Shown: in pieces, positions 16,759 to 25,886 of the stretch
Position numbering within the stretch: position 1 is the first letter of the stretch
How the letters are laid out: each line of letters opens with the position of its first letter
Assembly: GCF_010977555.1 (NCBI RefSeq)
Contig: NZ_CP048815.1
Span: 1,666,501 to 1,730,500, forward strand
DNA: 64,000 bases
Reading direction: 5' to 3'
Source of the DNA: Caulobacter rhizosphaerae
GTDB taxonomy: Bacteria > Pseudomonadota > Alphaproteobacteria > Caulobacterales > Caulobacteraceae
Notes under the pieces: model-generated
Seen by the model: only the letters and a program-made list of their open reading frames with translations
Databases searched by the model: none
What the model was told of the DNA's origin: nothing
Made by a program: the position numbers and the translations under genes

Positions 16759-17874
16759 ATGAGCGACGGACATTCTGACGGCATGGACCTGGAAGCGCTG
16801 CGTGATGGCGTCCGCGCTGTGCTGACCGAGCAGGCGTCGCACGAGAAGGTGGCGGCCTTCACCAACGCCGAGGGCGTGCGGGACGAGCCGCTGTGGTCGC
16901 AGGCGGCCGAGCTGGGCTGGCTGGCGCTCTCCGCCGACGAGGCGCACGGCGGCCTGGGCTTGGGATCGTCCGAGCTGGCCATCGTCTACGAGGAGCTTGG
17001 CCGGGCGCTCGCGCCCTTGCCGGTGCTGGGCACGATGTTGGTTGTCGAGGCCCTGGCGCGCGGCGGCGACGCGGCCCAGCAGGCGGCCTGGACGCCGCGG
17101 CTGGCGGCGGGCGAGCTGGCCGGCGCGGTGTCGATGCTGACGCCCGGCGACCGGACCACGCGCCTGACACTGTCGGCCGGCGCCGACGGCGGCGTGACGC
17201 TCGACGGCGTGGCCGCCGATCTGCTGGACGGCGCGGCGGCCGATATCCTGCTGCTGCTGGCCCGCGAGGGCGAAGGCCTCAGCTGGGTGCTGGTCGAGCC
17301 CGCCTTGGACGGCGTCGTGGTCGAGAAGGTCGCCACGGTCGATCGCACGCGGCGCCTGGGCGAAGTCCGCTTCGACCGCCTGGCTCTGCCGGCTGGGCGG
17401 GTGCTGATGGGCGACGCCGGCCAGATCGCCGACGCCCTGCTGGCCCACGCGGCCCTGGCCTTGGCCAGCGACGCCCGGGGCGGGGCCAACGCCGTGTTCG
17501 AGATCACCCTCGACTATCTGAAGACCCGCGAGCAGTTCGGTAAGCCGATCGGCTCGTTCCAGGCCCTGAAGCACCGCTGCGCCGACCACAAGATCGCCCT
17601 GGTCGCCTCGGGGGCCCTGGTCGCCGAGGCCGTGGCCAGGATGGCGAGCGGCGATCCGGCGGCGGGGCGCTACGCCCTGGCGGCCAAGGCGCTGGCGACC
17701 GAGGTCTACGCTCGCGTGGCCCAGGACGCGGTGCAGCTGCACGGCGGCATCGGCTACACCTGGGAGCATCCCTGCCATCTCTATCTGAAGCGCGCCAAGC
17801 TGAACGAGCAGCTGTTCGGCGGGCCGGCGGCCTATCTCGACCGGGTGACCGACCTGCTGCTGGCGGCGGCCTGA
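16759..17874 (+). CDS. Acyl-CoA dehydrogenase, beta-type subunit (pair 2)
   Basis: 371 aa. N-terminal helices with LWSQAAELGWLALSADEAHGG, an abridged and divergent middle domain (ADGGVTLDGVAADLLDG), then KTREQFGKPIGSFQALKHR and LHGGIGYTWEHPCHLYLKR in the FAD-binding C-terminal domain. It is followed 6 nt later by a full-length dehydrogenase, so the two probably form a heterotetramer, in reversed gene order to pair 1. It should introduce a 2,3-double bond into an acyl-CoA and pass electrons to ETF. Confidence 0.86.
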   Translation: MSDGHSDGMDLEALRDGVRAVLTEQASHEKVAAFTNAEGVRDEPLWSQAAELGWLALSADEAHGGLGLGSSELAIVYEELGRALAPLPVLGTMLVVEALARGGDAAQQAAWTPRLAAGELAGAVSMLTPGDRTTRLTLSAGADGGVTLDGVAADLLDGAAADILLLLAREGEGLSWVLVEPALDGVVVEKVATVDRTRRLGEVRFDRLALPAGRVLMGDAGQIADALLAHAALALASDARGGANAVFEITLDYLKTREQFGKPIGSFQALKHRCADHKIALVASGALVAEAVARMASGDPAAGRYALAAKALATEVYARVAQDAVQLHGGIGYTWEHPCHLYLKRAKLNEQLFGGPAAYLDRVTDLLLAAA

Positions 17875-17880
17875 GGAAGC

Positions 17881-19122
17881 ATGACCATGTCCGTCCAGAC
17901 CGCGACCAGCCCGACGACCCGCCGCTTCGATCCCCTGGCCTGCAAGGACGATCTCGACGCCTTCCGCGCCGAGGTGCGGGCCTGGCTGGAGGCGGTGGTG
18001 CCGGCCGACTGGCACGCGCGGATGACCGGCGCGAGCGAGGCCGACTATGTCGCCTTCCAGCGCTGGTGGTTCGCCGAAATGGGCAAGGTGGGCCTGGCCA
18101 CCCCTCACTGGCCGCGCGACTGGGGCGGGGCCGACATTGGCATCCGCCACCAGGTCATCATCTTCGAGGAGATCGCCCGCGCCCAGGCGCCCAATCCGGA
18201 CATGTTCGTCATCTCGCTCTACCACCTGCCGGCCACCCTGTTCGGGAACGGGTCGAAGGCGCAGCGGGATCGCTATCTGACCGGCGTCAAGGAGCGCGGC
18301 GAGGTCTGGTGCCAGGGCTTTTCCGAGCCGGGCTCGGGCTCGGACCTGGCGTCGCTGCGCACCCGCGCCGAGCGCAAGGGCGACGTCTATGTGATCAACG
18401 GCCAGAAGGTCTGGTCGTCCTACGGCGCCTTCGCCGACTACTGCCTGCTGCTGGCCCGCACGGATCCGACCGCGCCGAAGAAGCAGGCCGGCATCTCGTA
18501 TTTCATCCTGAACATGAAGGCGCCCGGCGTCACCGTGCGGCCGATCCGCCAGGCCACCGGCCAGGCCGAGTTCTGCGAGATCTTCCTCGACAACGTCGAG
18601 ATCCCGGTCGCCGACCTGATCGGCGAGGAGAACGCCGGCTGGGCCATCGCCCAGTCCACCCTGTCGGCCGAGCGCGGCCTGATCATCTTCGAGCTGTCCG
18701 AGCGGATGGCGCGGACGCTGGACGCCGACCTGGCCGAGGCGAAACGGACGGACGCGGCCTGGCTGAAGGACGACGAAGCGCGCCGCGCCTTCACCCGCGC
18801 CTACAACGACATGGTCGCCCTGCGGCTGATGATCCGAGCCTTGATGCAGGAGATCGAGACTGATCCCCACATGGGTTCAACCACCATGCCGACCTACATC
18901 AAGGTGCACTTCTCCGAGCTGCTGCGGCGCTACACCGAGTTCCGTCTCAAGCTCGGCGGACTGGCGGGCCAGCTTCGCCAGCCGATCGTGCTGGGCGGCG
19001 GGCACCAGACCGGCAATGTCATGCACGACTTCCTGCTCAGCTACGCCTGGACGATCTCGGGCGGGGCCAACGAGATCCTGAAGACCATGATCGCCGAGCG
19101 CGCGCTCGGCCTGCCGCGCTGA
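17881..19122 (+). CDS. Acyl-CoA dehydrogenase, alpha-type subunit (pair 2)
   Basis: 413 aa, full domain set: WLEAVVPADWHARM and LATPHWPRDWGGADIG near the N-terminus, GFSEPGSGSDLASLRTRAE and VINGQKVWSSYG in the middle domain, SGGANEILKTMIAERALGL at the end. The MCAD YEGT glutamate is replaced within SGGANEI. The start at 17881 was kept; ATG at 17887 is also possible. Partner of the subunit encoded just upstream. The domain order is that of FadE-type enzymes used on bulky acyl-CoAs in steroid catabolism; the substrate is not known. Confidence 0.88.
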   Translation: MTMSVQTATSPTTRRFDPLACKDDLDAFRAEVRAWLEAVVPADWHARMTGASEADYVAFQRWWFAEMGKVGLATPHWPRDWGGADIGIRHQVIIFEEIARAQAPNPDMFVISLYHLPATLFGNGSKAQRDRYLTGVKERGEVWCQGFSEPGSGSDLASLRTRAERKGDVYVINGQKVWSSYGAFADYCLLLARTDPTAPKKQAGISYFILNMKAPGVTVRPIRQATGQAEFCEIFLDNVEIPVADLIGEENAGWAIAQSTLSAERGLIIFELSERMARTLDADLAEAKRTDAAWLKDDEARRAFTRAYNDMVALRLMIRALMQEIETDPHMGSTTMPTYIKVHFSELLRRYTEFRLKLGGLAGQLRQPIVLGGGHQTGNVMHDFLLSYAWTISGGANEILKTMIAERALGLPR

Positions 19123-19132
19123 GGGACCGCCG

Positions 19133-19954
19133 ATGACCGACACCCAAACCCCTGAGGCGGTTCTGGTCGACACGCCCGCCGAGGGCGTCGCCCGCATCAC
19201 CCTGAACCGGCCCGACTCGCTGAACGCCTTCACCTTCGACATGTACGAGGCGCTGATCGCCGCCTTCGAGGGGCTGCGCGACGATCCCGACGTGCGGGTG
19301 ATCGTCCTGACCGGGGCGGGACGGGCGTTCTGCGCCGGGCACGACGTGCGGGTCGGCGGCAAGCCGGCCTGGGTCCGGCCGGGCCTGGGGCGCATCCAGG
19401 CGGGCAAATACACCATGCGGGTGCTGGGCCAGATCCCGGTGCTGATGCGGGCCATGCCCCAGCCGATCATCTGCGCGGTCAACGGCACGGCGGCGGGCAT
19501 CGGCTACGCCCTGGCCCTGGCCTCGGACATGACCATCGCCGCCCGGTCGGCCAAGTTCGTCAACGTGATCCACAACGCCGCGACCGGCGCCGAGCTGGGC
19601 ATGAGCTACCTGCTGCCGCGGGCCATCGGCGCTCAGCGGGCGGCCGAGCTGCTGCTGACCGCCCGGGCCGTGCAATCCGACGAGGCCGAGCGCATCGGCC
19701 TGGTGCTGCGCGCCGTCGACGACGCCGCCCTGATGGACGAGGCCCTAGCCCTGGCCGACGCGGTCGCGGTCAACAGCCCGGTGGGCATCTGGCTGACCAA
19801 GCAGTCGCTGTGGTTCAACCAGGGCGCGGGCAGCCTGGAGGCGGCGATCGAGCTGGAGAACCGCGCGGTCCTGGCCAGCCAGGCCACCGAGGACGCCGCC
19901 GAGAAGCGCGCCTCCGCCGTCGAGAAGCGCCGTCCCAAGTTCAAGCACACCTGA
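19133..19954 (+). CDS. Enoyl-CoA hydratase/isomerase family protein
   Basis: 273 aa crotonase with FCAGHDVRVGG in the oxyanion loop and GIGYALALASD helix. Neither catalytic glutamate of mitochondrial hydratase is kept: the first position is Ala, and the second lies in FVNVIHNAATGAELG, where Ile replaces Glu. GAELGMSYLLPR suggests the isomerase-like branch. It lies 10 nt after the dehydrogenase and 49 nt before an SDR, within the same plus-strand operon. Confidence 0.83.
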   Translation: MTDTQTPEAVLVDTPAEGVARITLNRPDSLNAFTFDMYEALIAAFEGLRDDPDVRVIVLTGAGRAFCAGHDVRVGGKPAWVRPGLGRIQAGKYTMRVLGQIPVLMRAMPQPIICAVNGTAAGIGYALALASDMTIAARSAKFVNVIHNAATGAELGMSYLLPRAIGAQRAAELLLTARAVQSDEAERIGLVLRAVDDAALMDEALALADAVAVNSPVGIWLTKQSLWFNQGAGSLEAAIELENRAVLASQATEDAAEKRASAVEKRRPKFKHT

Positions 19955-20003
19955 CGCGCCGACAACGGCCGCGCCAAGCACCTGATCTGAGCGAGGAAAT
20001 CCC

Positions 20004-20936
20004 ATGGCAGACACGATCCGCTTCGACGACAAGGTCGTCGTCGTCACGGGCGCGGGCAACGGCCTGGGCCGCACCTATGCGCTGCAACTGGCCCAGCGCG
20101 GCGCGAAGGTCGTGGTCAACGACCTGGGCGGCTCGACCGACGGCAAGGGCGACGACCGGTCGGCCGCCTCGCGAGTGGTGGAGGAGATCCGCGCCGCGGG
20201 CGGCGAGGCGACGGCCAATTTCGACAGCGTCGCCACCCAGGCCGGCGGCGCCAACATCATCAAGACGGCCCTGGACGCCTATGGCCGGGTCGATGCGGTG
20301 ATCGCCAACGCCGGCATCCTGCGCGACCGCAGCTTCTCCAAGCTGAGCCAGGAGGAGCTGGACATCATCCTGGACGTCCACCTGCGCGGCACGATGTTCA
20401 CCGTGCAGCCGGCCTTCAACTGGATGCGCGAGAACGGCGGCGGCAACATCGTCATGACCGCCTCGCCGTCTGGGCTCTTCGGCGCCTTCGGCCAGGCCAA
20501 CTATTGCGCGGCCAAGCTGGGCATCGTCGGCATGATGCGGGTCATGGCCATCGAGGGGGCCAAGGCCGGGATCAAGGTCAACGCCCTGGCCCCCACCGCC
20601 GCCACGCGCCTGACCGCCACGGCGGGCATGTCCGGCGAGGCGACCGAGCCGAAGACGCCGGAGGAGGACCCGATGTCGACGGGGCGGGTCTCGCCGCTGG
20701 TGCTGGCCCTGGCCCATGCCAGCTGTCCGGCCTCGGGCGAGATCTTCAACGCCGGCTGCGGCTGGATCAGCCGCGCCGTCGTCGCCGTCAACGAAGGCGT
20801 GCTGCTGGATGACTTCTCGCCGGAGGGCGTCGCTGCCCAATGGGACGCCATCCGCGACCCCTCCCGCTTGACCGTGCCGGTCGACGCCACCGACTACTGG
20901 CGCATGATCCAGGCCAAGACCGGCGCGACCGGCTGA
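20004..20936 (+). CDS. SDR, multifunctional-enzyme-2-type 3-hydroxyacyl-CoA dehydrogenase
   Basis: 310 aa. VVVTGAGNGLGRTYA (residues 13-27) binds NAD, VVVNDLGGSTDG is the loop typical of peroxisomal MFE-2/HSD17B4-like dehydrogenases, NAGILRD follows, and the catalytic set is Ser in TASPSGLFGAFGQ with YCAAK. It should oxidise a 3-hydroxyacyl-CoA to the 3-keto form. The extra C-terminal 60 residues match the family. It overlaps the TesB start by one base (TGATG). Probable dehydrogenation step before the thiolase at 14753. Confidence 0.9.
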   Translation: MADTIRFDDKVVVVTGAGNGLGRTYALQLAQRGAKVVVNDLGGSTDGKGDDRSAASRVVEEIRAAGGEATANFDSVATQAGGANIIKTALDAYGRVDAVIANAGILRDRSFSKLSQEELDIILDVHLRGTMFTVQPAFNWMRENGGGNIVMTASPSGLFGAFGQANYCAAKLGIVGMMRVMAIEGAKAGIKVNALAPTAATRLTATAGMSGEATEPKTPEEDPMSTGRVSPLVLALAHASCPASGEIFNAGCGWISRAVVAVNEGVLLDDFSPEGVAAQWDAIRDPSRLTVPVDATDYWRMIQAKTGATG

Positions 20937-21814
20937 TGGCCAAGGCCCAACTGCCCGACCTGACCCTGCACGACCTCCTGGACCTGGAGGACATCGGCTC
21001 GGACTATTTCCGTTCGCGGCGGACCGAACCAAACTTCAGCGGGGCGCTCTACGGCGGGCAGGTCCTGGCCCAGGCGCTGCGGTCCAGCCAGCTGACGGTG
21101 CAGGGGCGACCGGTGCATTCCCTGCACGGCTATTTCATCCGTCCCGGGGCCGAGGCCGAGCCGGTGGTCTACCAGGTCGAGCGCACGCGCGACGGCCGCA
21201 ACTTCACGACCCGGCGGGTGATCGCCCGGCAGAAGGGCGTGCCGATCTTCCACATGGAGGCGTCGTTTCACGACGGCGCCGAGGGCGTCGCCCATGCTCG
21301 CCCGGCCCCCGCGGTTCCGGGCCCCGGCGAGGTCTCGGCCGAGGATCCGTTCGAGCGGGCGCTGGCGGCGTCGCGCGCCCCCGATGATCCGCCGCCGCGG
21401 ACCCTGTTGCCCCTGGTGGAACGGCGCATGGCGCCCGCCGAACAGGGCGCGCGGGAGGCCGAACGCCAGCTGTGGATGCGTGCACGCGGCCAACCCCTGG
21501 CCGACGCCGAGCTGCGCGCCTGCGGCCTGGCCTATCTGTCAGACTTCTGGCTCGGCGGCGTCGCCAAGGCCCCGCATCCCGAGGCGGTACGGCAGCGGAT
21601 CGCCAGCCTCGACCACGCCCTGTGGTTTCACGCGCCGGCCCACCCGACCGACTGGCTGCTCTACGAGATGTCCAGCGCCTGGGCGGGATCGGCGCGCGGC
21701 CTGGCCCAGGGCCGTATCTATGACGAGGCCGGCGGGCTGGTCGCCTCGGTGGCCCAGGAAATCTATCTCTTCCCGGGCGAGATGCACGCCGCGCCGCGCG
21801 TCGGCGAGCTTTGA
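20936..21814 (+). CDS. Acyl-CoA thioesterase II (TesB-type)
   Basis: 292 aa double-hotdog protein. The N-terminal half has ALYGGQVLAQALRSS and VHSLHGYFIRPGAEAEP; the C-terminal half has AYLSDFWLGG (catalytic Asp) and ASVAQEIYLF (Gln), as in E. coli TesB. Hydrolyses acyl-CoA of medium or long chain or branched acids. Translationally coupled to the SDR. Last gene before an 86-nt gap that holds an exact ATCGC-N4-GCGAT palindrome. tesB is a possible symbol, but paralogues are common. Confidence 0.9.
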   Translation: MAKAQLPDLTLHDLLDLEDIGSDYFRSRRTEPNFSGALYGGQVLAQALRSSQLTVQGRPVHSLHGYFIRPGAEAEPVVYQVERTRDGRNFTTRRVIARQKGVPIFHMEASFHDGAEGVAHARPAPAVPGPGEVSAEDPFERALAASRAPDDPPPRTLLPLVERRMAPAEQGAREAERQLWMRARGQPLADAELRACGLAYLSDFWLGGVAKAPHPEAVRQRIASLDHALWFHAPAHPTDWLLYEMSSAWAGSARGLAQGRIYDEAGGLVASVAQEIYLFPGEMHAAPRVGEL

Positions 21815-21835
21815 GACCTGTCCGAAGGTCATCGG

Positions 21836-21849
21836 ATCGCCCATGCGAT
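21836..21849. promoter_or_regulatory. ATCGC-N4-GCGAT palindrome (copy 4, exact)
   Basis: ATCGC-CCAT-GCGAT in the 86-nt gap between tesB-like and the next dehydrogenase gene, implying an internal promoter for the third dehydrogenase pair and the acyl-CoA ligase. Confidence 0.5.
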
Positions 21850-21900
21850 TGGCGAGGCGGGGACGACTTGCATCGCGCGCGAGTGGGGTAAGGTCGGGTC

Positions 21901-23109
21901 ATGAACTTCGATCTCGATCCGGCCGACGCGGCGTTCCAGGCGGAGATGCGCGCCTTCATCCGCCAGGCGCTGCCGGCGGACATCGCGCGCCGCGGCCGCC
22001 AGGGCTTCCACGCGACCCATGACGACGTCCAGGCCTGGATGCGGATCCTGAACGCGCGCGGCCTGGCCGCCGTGCATTGGCCCCGGCAGCATGGCGGCAC
22101 GGACTGGTCGCCGCTGCGGCGGCACCTGTTCCAGGTCGAGCTGCGGGCGGCCGGCACCCCGGTGCCGGACCAGGCCGCGCTCGAGCTGGTCGGGCCGGTG
22201 ATCTACACCTTCGGCGACGAGGTCCAGAAGGCCCGCTACCTGCCGGCCATCCTCAACGCCGACACCTTCTGGTGCCAGGGCTTCTCCGAGCCGAACTCGG
22301 GCTCGGACCTGGCGTCGCTGAAGACCCGCGCCGTGCGCGACGGCGACCACTATGTCGTCAACGGCCAGAAGACCTGGACGTCCGAGGCCCACAAGGCCGA
22401 CATGATGTTCGCCCTGGTCCGCACCGACGGCGAGGCCAGGCCGCAGGCCGGAATCTCGTTCCTGCTGATCGACATGAAGAGCCCCGGCGTCTCGGTGCGG
22501 CCGATCTACACGATTAACGAGGGCCTGAGCGTCAACGAGGTGTTCCTCGACAATGTGCGGGTCCCGGCCGAGAACCTGGTCGGAGAGGAGAACCGCGGCT
22601 GGGGCTACGCCAAGTTCCTGCTGACCAACGAGCGCACCATGAGCGCCGAAACCCCGCACACGGCCTTCGACCTGGAGCAGGTCAAGCAGATCGCCGCCGT
22701 CGAAAGACGGGGCGGGCGGCCGCTGATCGAGGATCCGCTGTTCGCCGCCCGGCTGGCGCGTTTTGAGATCGAGCTTCGAGCCCTCGAAGCGGCCGTCCTG
22801 CGCGTGCTGCACATGGGTGAGAACGACCCGGCGCTGAACGCCACCGCCTCGGTGCTGAAGTTGCGCGGCTCAGAACTGCGCCAGAGGATCGCCGACCTGG
22901 CCGTCGAGGCCCTGGGCGACCATGGGCTGGCGGTGTTCCCGGACGTCGAGGGGCAGGACAACATGGACGTCCTGGCGCCGGTCCCGCCGGCCCCAGACTA
23001 CGCCGCCGGCTGGTTGTCGCGCGCCATGTTCCGCCGCGCGACCACGATCTATGGCGGCGCCAACGAGATTCAGCGCACCATCATCGCCAAGTCGGTGCTG
23101 GGTCTGTGA
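21901..23109 (+). CDS. Acyl-CoA dehydrogenase, alpha-type subunit (pair 3)
   Basis: 402 aa. HWPRQHGGTDWSPL in the N-terminal domain, CQGFSEPNSGSDLASLKTRA and VNGQKTWTSEAHKAD in the middle domain, TIYGGANEIQRTIIAKSVLG at the end. The residue matching MCAD's catalytic Glu is Gly (YGGANEI), as in the other two long subunits here. A GTAAGGTCGGGTC stretch precedes the ATG, a weak ribosome site. It sits 12 nt before its short partner. Probably FAD-binding half of a heteromeric dehydrogenase for a bulky acyl-CoA. Confidence 0.88.
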   Translation: MNFDLDPADAAFQAEMRAFIRQALPADIARRGRQGFHATHDDVQAWMRILNARGLAAVHWPRQHGGTDWSPLRRHLFQVELRAAGTPVPDQAALELVGPVIYTFGDEVQKARYLPAILNADTFWCQGFSEPNSGSDLASLKTRAVRDGDHYVVNGQKTWTSEAHKADMMFALVRTDGEARPQAGISFLLIDMKSPGVSVRPIYTINEGLSVNEVFLDNVRVPAENLVGEENRGWGYAKFLLTNERTMSAETPHTAFDLEQVKQIAAVERRGGRPLIEDPLFAARLARFEIELRALEAAVLRVLHMGENDPALNATASVLKLRGSELRQRIADLAVEALGDHGLAVFPDVEGQDNMDVLAPVPPAPDYAAGWLSRAMFRRATTIYGGANEIQRTIIAKSVLGL

Positions 23110-23121
23110 GGGCATAGGACG

Positions 23122-24252
23122 ATGGATTTCTCCCCGACCCAGGAACAGGCGGCCCTGAAGGAAAGCGCGCGGCGGCTGTGCGAGCGCGACTACGGCTTCG
23201 AGCAGCGCCGCCATCGGATACGCGGCGCCGAGGGCTTCTCGCGCGACCTGTGGAAGACCTTCGCCGACCTGGGCTGGCTGGGCGCCGGCCTGTCGGAGGA
23301 CGATTTCGGCTATGGCGGCGGACCGGTCGAAACGGCCCTGCTGCAGGAGGAGTTCGGCCGCGTGCTGCTGGTCGAGCCCTACCTGTCGTGCGCGATCATC
23401 GCCGCCCGCGCCGTCGTCGCCCTGGGCGACCCGGCCCAGAAAGAGGCTTTGCTGGCGCCGCTGGTGGCCGGCGAGAAGCTGATCGCCCTGGCCCATAACG
23501 AGGCGGCCATGCGCGGCGACGACGCGGCTGTCAGGACCGAGGCCAGACTGACGGCGGACGGCTGGCGGCTGGAGGGGCGCAAGGCCTTCGTGCTGGGCGG
23601 TTCCAGCGCTGACATCCTGCTGGTCTCGGCCAGGACCCCCGGCGGCGTCAGCCTGTTCGAGGTCCCGGCCGACGCGGCGGGGCTGGAGGTCGTCGCCTAT
23701 CACGCGGTCGACGGGCGGCGGGTCGCCGACCTCATGCTGACGGACGTGGCCGTGGACGACGCGGCGCGGATCGGGCCGGAGGGCGGGGCGCTGCCGGGGA
23801 TCGAGCTGGCCGTCGACCATGGGGTCATCGCCCTGATGGCCGAATGCGTCGGCGCCATGGACGCGGCCCTGTGGCTGACCCGCGACTATCTTACGACCCG
23901 CAAGCAGTTCGGCGTGACCCTTAACACCTTCCAGGCCCTGCAGCACCGGATGGCCGACATGCTGGTCGAGACCGAGCTGGCGCGGTCGATGCTGCTGCGC
24001 GGGATCGCGGCCCTGTCGGACCCCGATCCGCGGGCGCGGCGGGCCGGGGTGTCCGCCGCCAAGGTCCAGATCGCCGAGGCGGCCGTCAAGGTCACGGGCG
24101 AGGCCATCCAGATGCACGGCGGCATCGGCGTGACGGAGGAATATGTGGTCGGCCACTTCTACAAGCGCGCCGTCCTGGCCCGGGGCCTGTTCGGATCGAT
24201 CGACCTGCACCTGGAACGCTTCGCCGCCTGGTCGCGAAAGGCGGTCGCATGA
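23122..24252 (+). CDS. Acyl-CoA dehydrogenase, beta-type subunit (pair 3)
   Basis: 376 aa. MDFSPTQEQAALKESARRL is the usual N-terminal helix of this subclass; LGWLGAGLSEDDFGYGG follows. The middle domain is divergent, and the C-terminal domain has TTRKQFGVTLNTFQALQHRMAD and MHGGIGVTEEYVVGHFYKR. The stop overlaps the next ATG by 4 nt. Together with 21901 it forms the third adjacent dehydrogenase pair of the island. Confidence 0.87.
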   Translation: MDFSPTQEQAALKESARRLCERDYGFEQRRHRIRGAEGFSRDLWKTFADLGWLGAGLSEDDFGYGGGPVETALLQEEFGRVLLVEPYLSCAIIAARAVVALGDPAQKEALLAPLVAGEKLIALAHNEAAMRGDDAAVRTEARLTADGWRLEGRKAFVLGGSSADILLVSARTPGGVSLFEVPADAAGLEVVAYHAVDGRRVADLMLTDVAVDDAARIGPEGGALPGIELAVDHGVIALMAECVGAMDAALWLTRDYLTTRKQFGVTLNTFQALQHRMADMLVETELARSMLLRGIAALSDPDPRARRAGVSAAKVQIAEAAVKVTGEAIQMHGGIGVTEEYVVGHFYKRAVLARGLFGSIDLHLERFAAWSRKAVA

Positions 24253-25784
24253 GGACCCTGGGCGACCTGATCACCCGCGCGGCGCGCTTCTCGCCCGACG
24301 ACGTCGCCCTGGTCCAGGGCGACCGGCGCTTCACCCACGCCCAGCACCTGGAACGGGCCCGGCGACTGGCCTCGGCGCTGCATCGCGCCGGCTGCGCGCG
24401 CCAGGATCGCGTCGCCGTCCTGGCGATGAACTGCACCGAATATGCCGAGGCCTTCAGCGCGGCCTGGCTGTCGGGCTATATCCTCAGCACTGTCAACTTC
24501 CGCCTGGCGCCGCCGGAGATCGCCTGGGTGCTGGGCGACACCGCGCCGCGCGCCCTGATGTTCGAGGCCCAGTACGCCGAGGTGGTCGCGGGCCTGAAGG
24601 CCGCCCTGCCGTCGATCGAGATTTTCGTCTGTATCGGCGAGGCGCCCGCCTGGGCCGTCGCCTACGAGGACTTTCTCCAGACGGGGGATCCCGAGGGCGC
24701 ACCGCTGGAGGCCCGGGCCGACGACATCGCCCATATCATCTACACCTCCGGCACGACGGGCCGGCCCAAAGGCGTGATGCGCTCGCACCGCGCCGAGCTG
24801 GCGATGGGCGAATGCGTCTGCCTGGCCATGGACGTGCGTCCGCGCGGCCGGATGCTGGAGGTGATGCCGATGTTCCACGCCGGCGCCCAATCCAGCATGC
24901 TGGCCCAGATGTGGCGGGGCGGTGAGATCCACATCCACCGGGCCTTCGATCCCGAGGCGGTGCTGAAGGCCATCGCGACCGAGAAGATCACCCACCTGCA
25001 CCTGGTGCCGCTGATGGTGCAGGCGCTGGTCGATCATCCCGGCTTCGAGAGCCATGACGTGTCCAGCGTGGAGACCATCCTCTACGCCGCCGCCCCGATG
25101 CCGGTGCCGGTGTTGCGACGGGCGCTGGCCCGTTTTGGCCCGGTGTTCGTCAACGCCTGGGGCCAGACCGAGGGCACGGGCACGGCCCTGCCCAAGCACC
25201 TGCACGCCGTCGACGGACCCATGGTCGAGCTGCTGGGCTCGATCGGCAACGCCTATCCGCTGACCCAGGTGCGGATCGTCGGCGACGACGGCCGCGACTG
25301 CGCGGTGGGCGAGGTCGGCGAGCTGTGGATCCGCGGCGAAGCGGTGATGAGCGGCTACTGGAACAATACGACCGCGACGCTGGAAGCTTTCCATGACGAT
25401 TGGTTGAAGACCGGCGACATGGGCCGGTTCGACGCCTGCGAGCGGGTGTTCCTGGTCGATCGCAAGAAGGACATGATCATCTCGGGCGGCGAGAACATCT
25501 ATTCCCAGGAGGTGGAGCGGGCGATCGCCGAGCATCCGGCCGTGGCCCAGGTGGCGGTGATCGGCGCGCCCGACGAGAAGTGGGGCGAGGCGGTGGTGGC
25601 TGCCGTCATCCTGCATCCCGGCGCCCAGGCCAGCGCCGCCGACTTGATCACCCACACCGCCAGCCTGATCGCCAGCTACAAGAAGCCCAAGCAGGTGCTG
25701 TTCCTGGACGCCTTCCCGACCCTGCCCAGCGGCAAGGTCAACAAGGTGGCGCTGCGGGCGATCCACGCCTCATCGCATGCTTGA
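24249..25784 (+). CDS. Acyl-CoA synthetase (AMP-forming ligase)
   Basis: 511 aa ANL-family enzyme with every key motif: P-loop YTSGTTGRPKG at about 165-175, NAWGQTEGTGT (A5), GDMGRFD and the hinge region VDRKKDMIISGGENIYSQEVE (A7-A8), and the adenylation lysine Lys496 in LPSGKVNKVAL. It would activate a carboxylic acid with ATP and CoA, giving the substrate for dehydrogenase pair 3, with which it is translationally coupled. The acid is unknown; medium-chain, branched or polycyclic acids are possible. Confidence 0.92.
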   Translation: MRTLGDLITRAARFSPDDVALVQGDRRFTHAQHLERARRLASALHRAGCARQDRVAVLAMNCTEYAEAFSAAWLSGYILSTVNFRLAPPEIAWVLGDTAPRALMFEAQYAEVVAGLKAALPSIEIFVCIGEAPAWAVAYEDFLQTGDPEGAPLEARADDIAHIIYTSGTTGRPKGVMRSHRAELAMGECVCLAMDVRPRGRMLEVMPMFHAGAQSSMLAQMWRGGEIHIHRAFDPEAVLKAIATEKITHLHLVPLMVQALVDHPGFESHDVSSVETILYAAAPMPVPVLRRALARFGPVFVNAWGQTEGTGTALPKHLHAVDGPMVELLGSIGNAYPLTQVRIVGDDGRDCAVGEVGELWIRGEAVMSGYWNNTTATLEAFHDDWLKTGDMGRFDACERVFLVDRKKDMIISGGENIYSQEVERAIAEHPAVAQVAVIGAPDEKWGEAVVAAVILHPGAQASAADLITHTASLIASYKKPKQVLFLDAFPTLPSGKVNKVALRAIHASSHA

Positions 25785-25886
25785 TCCTGTGGGTTCGAGG
25801 CGCGGCGGCGCATTGACCCGGGGCGGCGGCGAACGGACAAACCTTATGATGGCGCCCGTCCGGCGCCCGTTCGATCGGGACTGACG

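Noticed and set aside
15802..18870. A 1022-codon open frame on the minus strand
   Set aside because: It runs opposite a thiolase end, a crotonase and two dehydrogenases with full motifs; its product is rich in G, R, H and Q with no domain.
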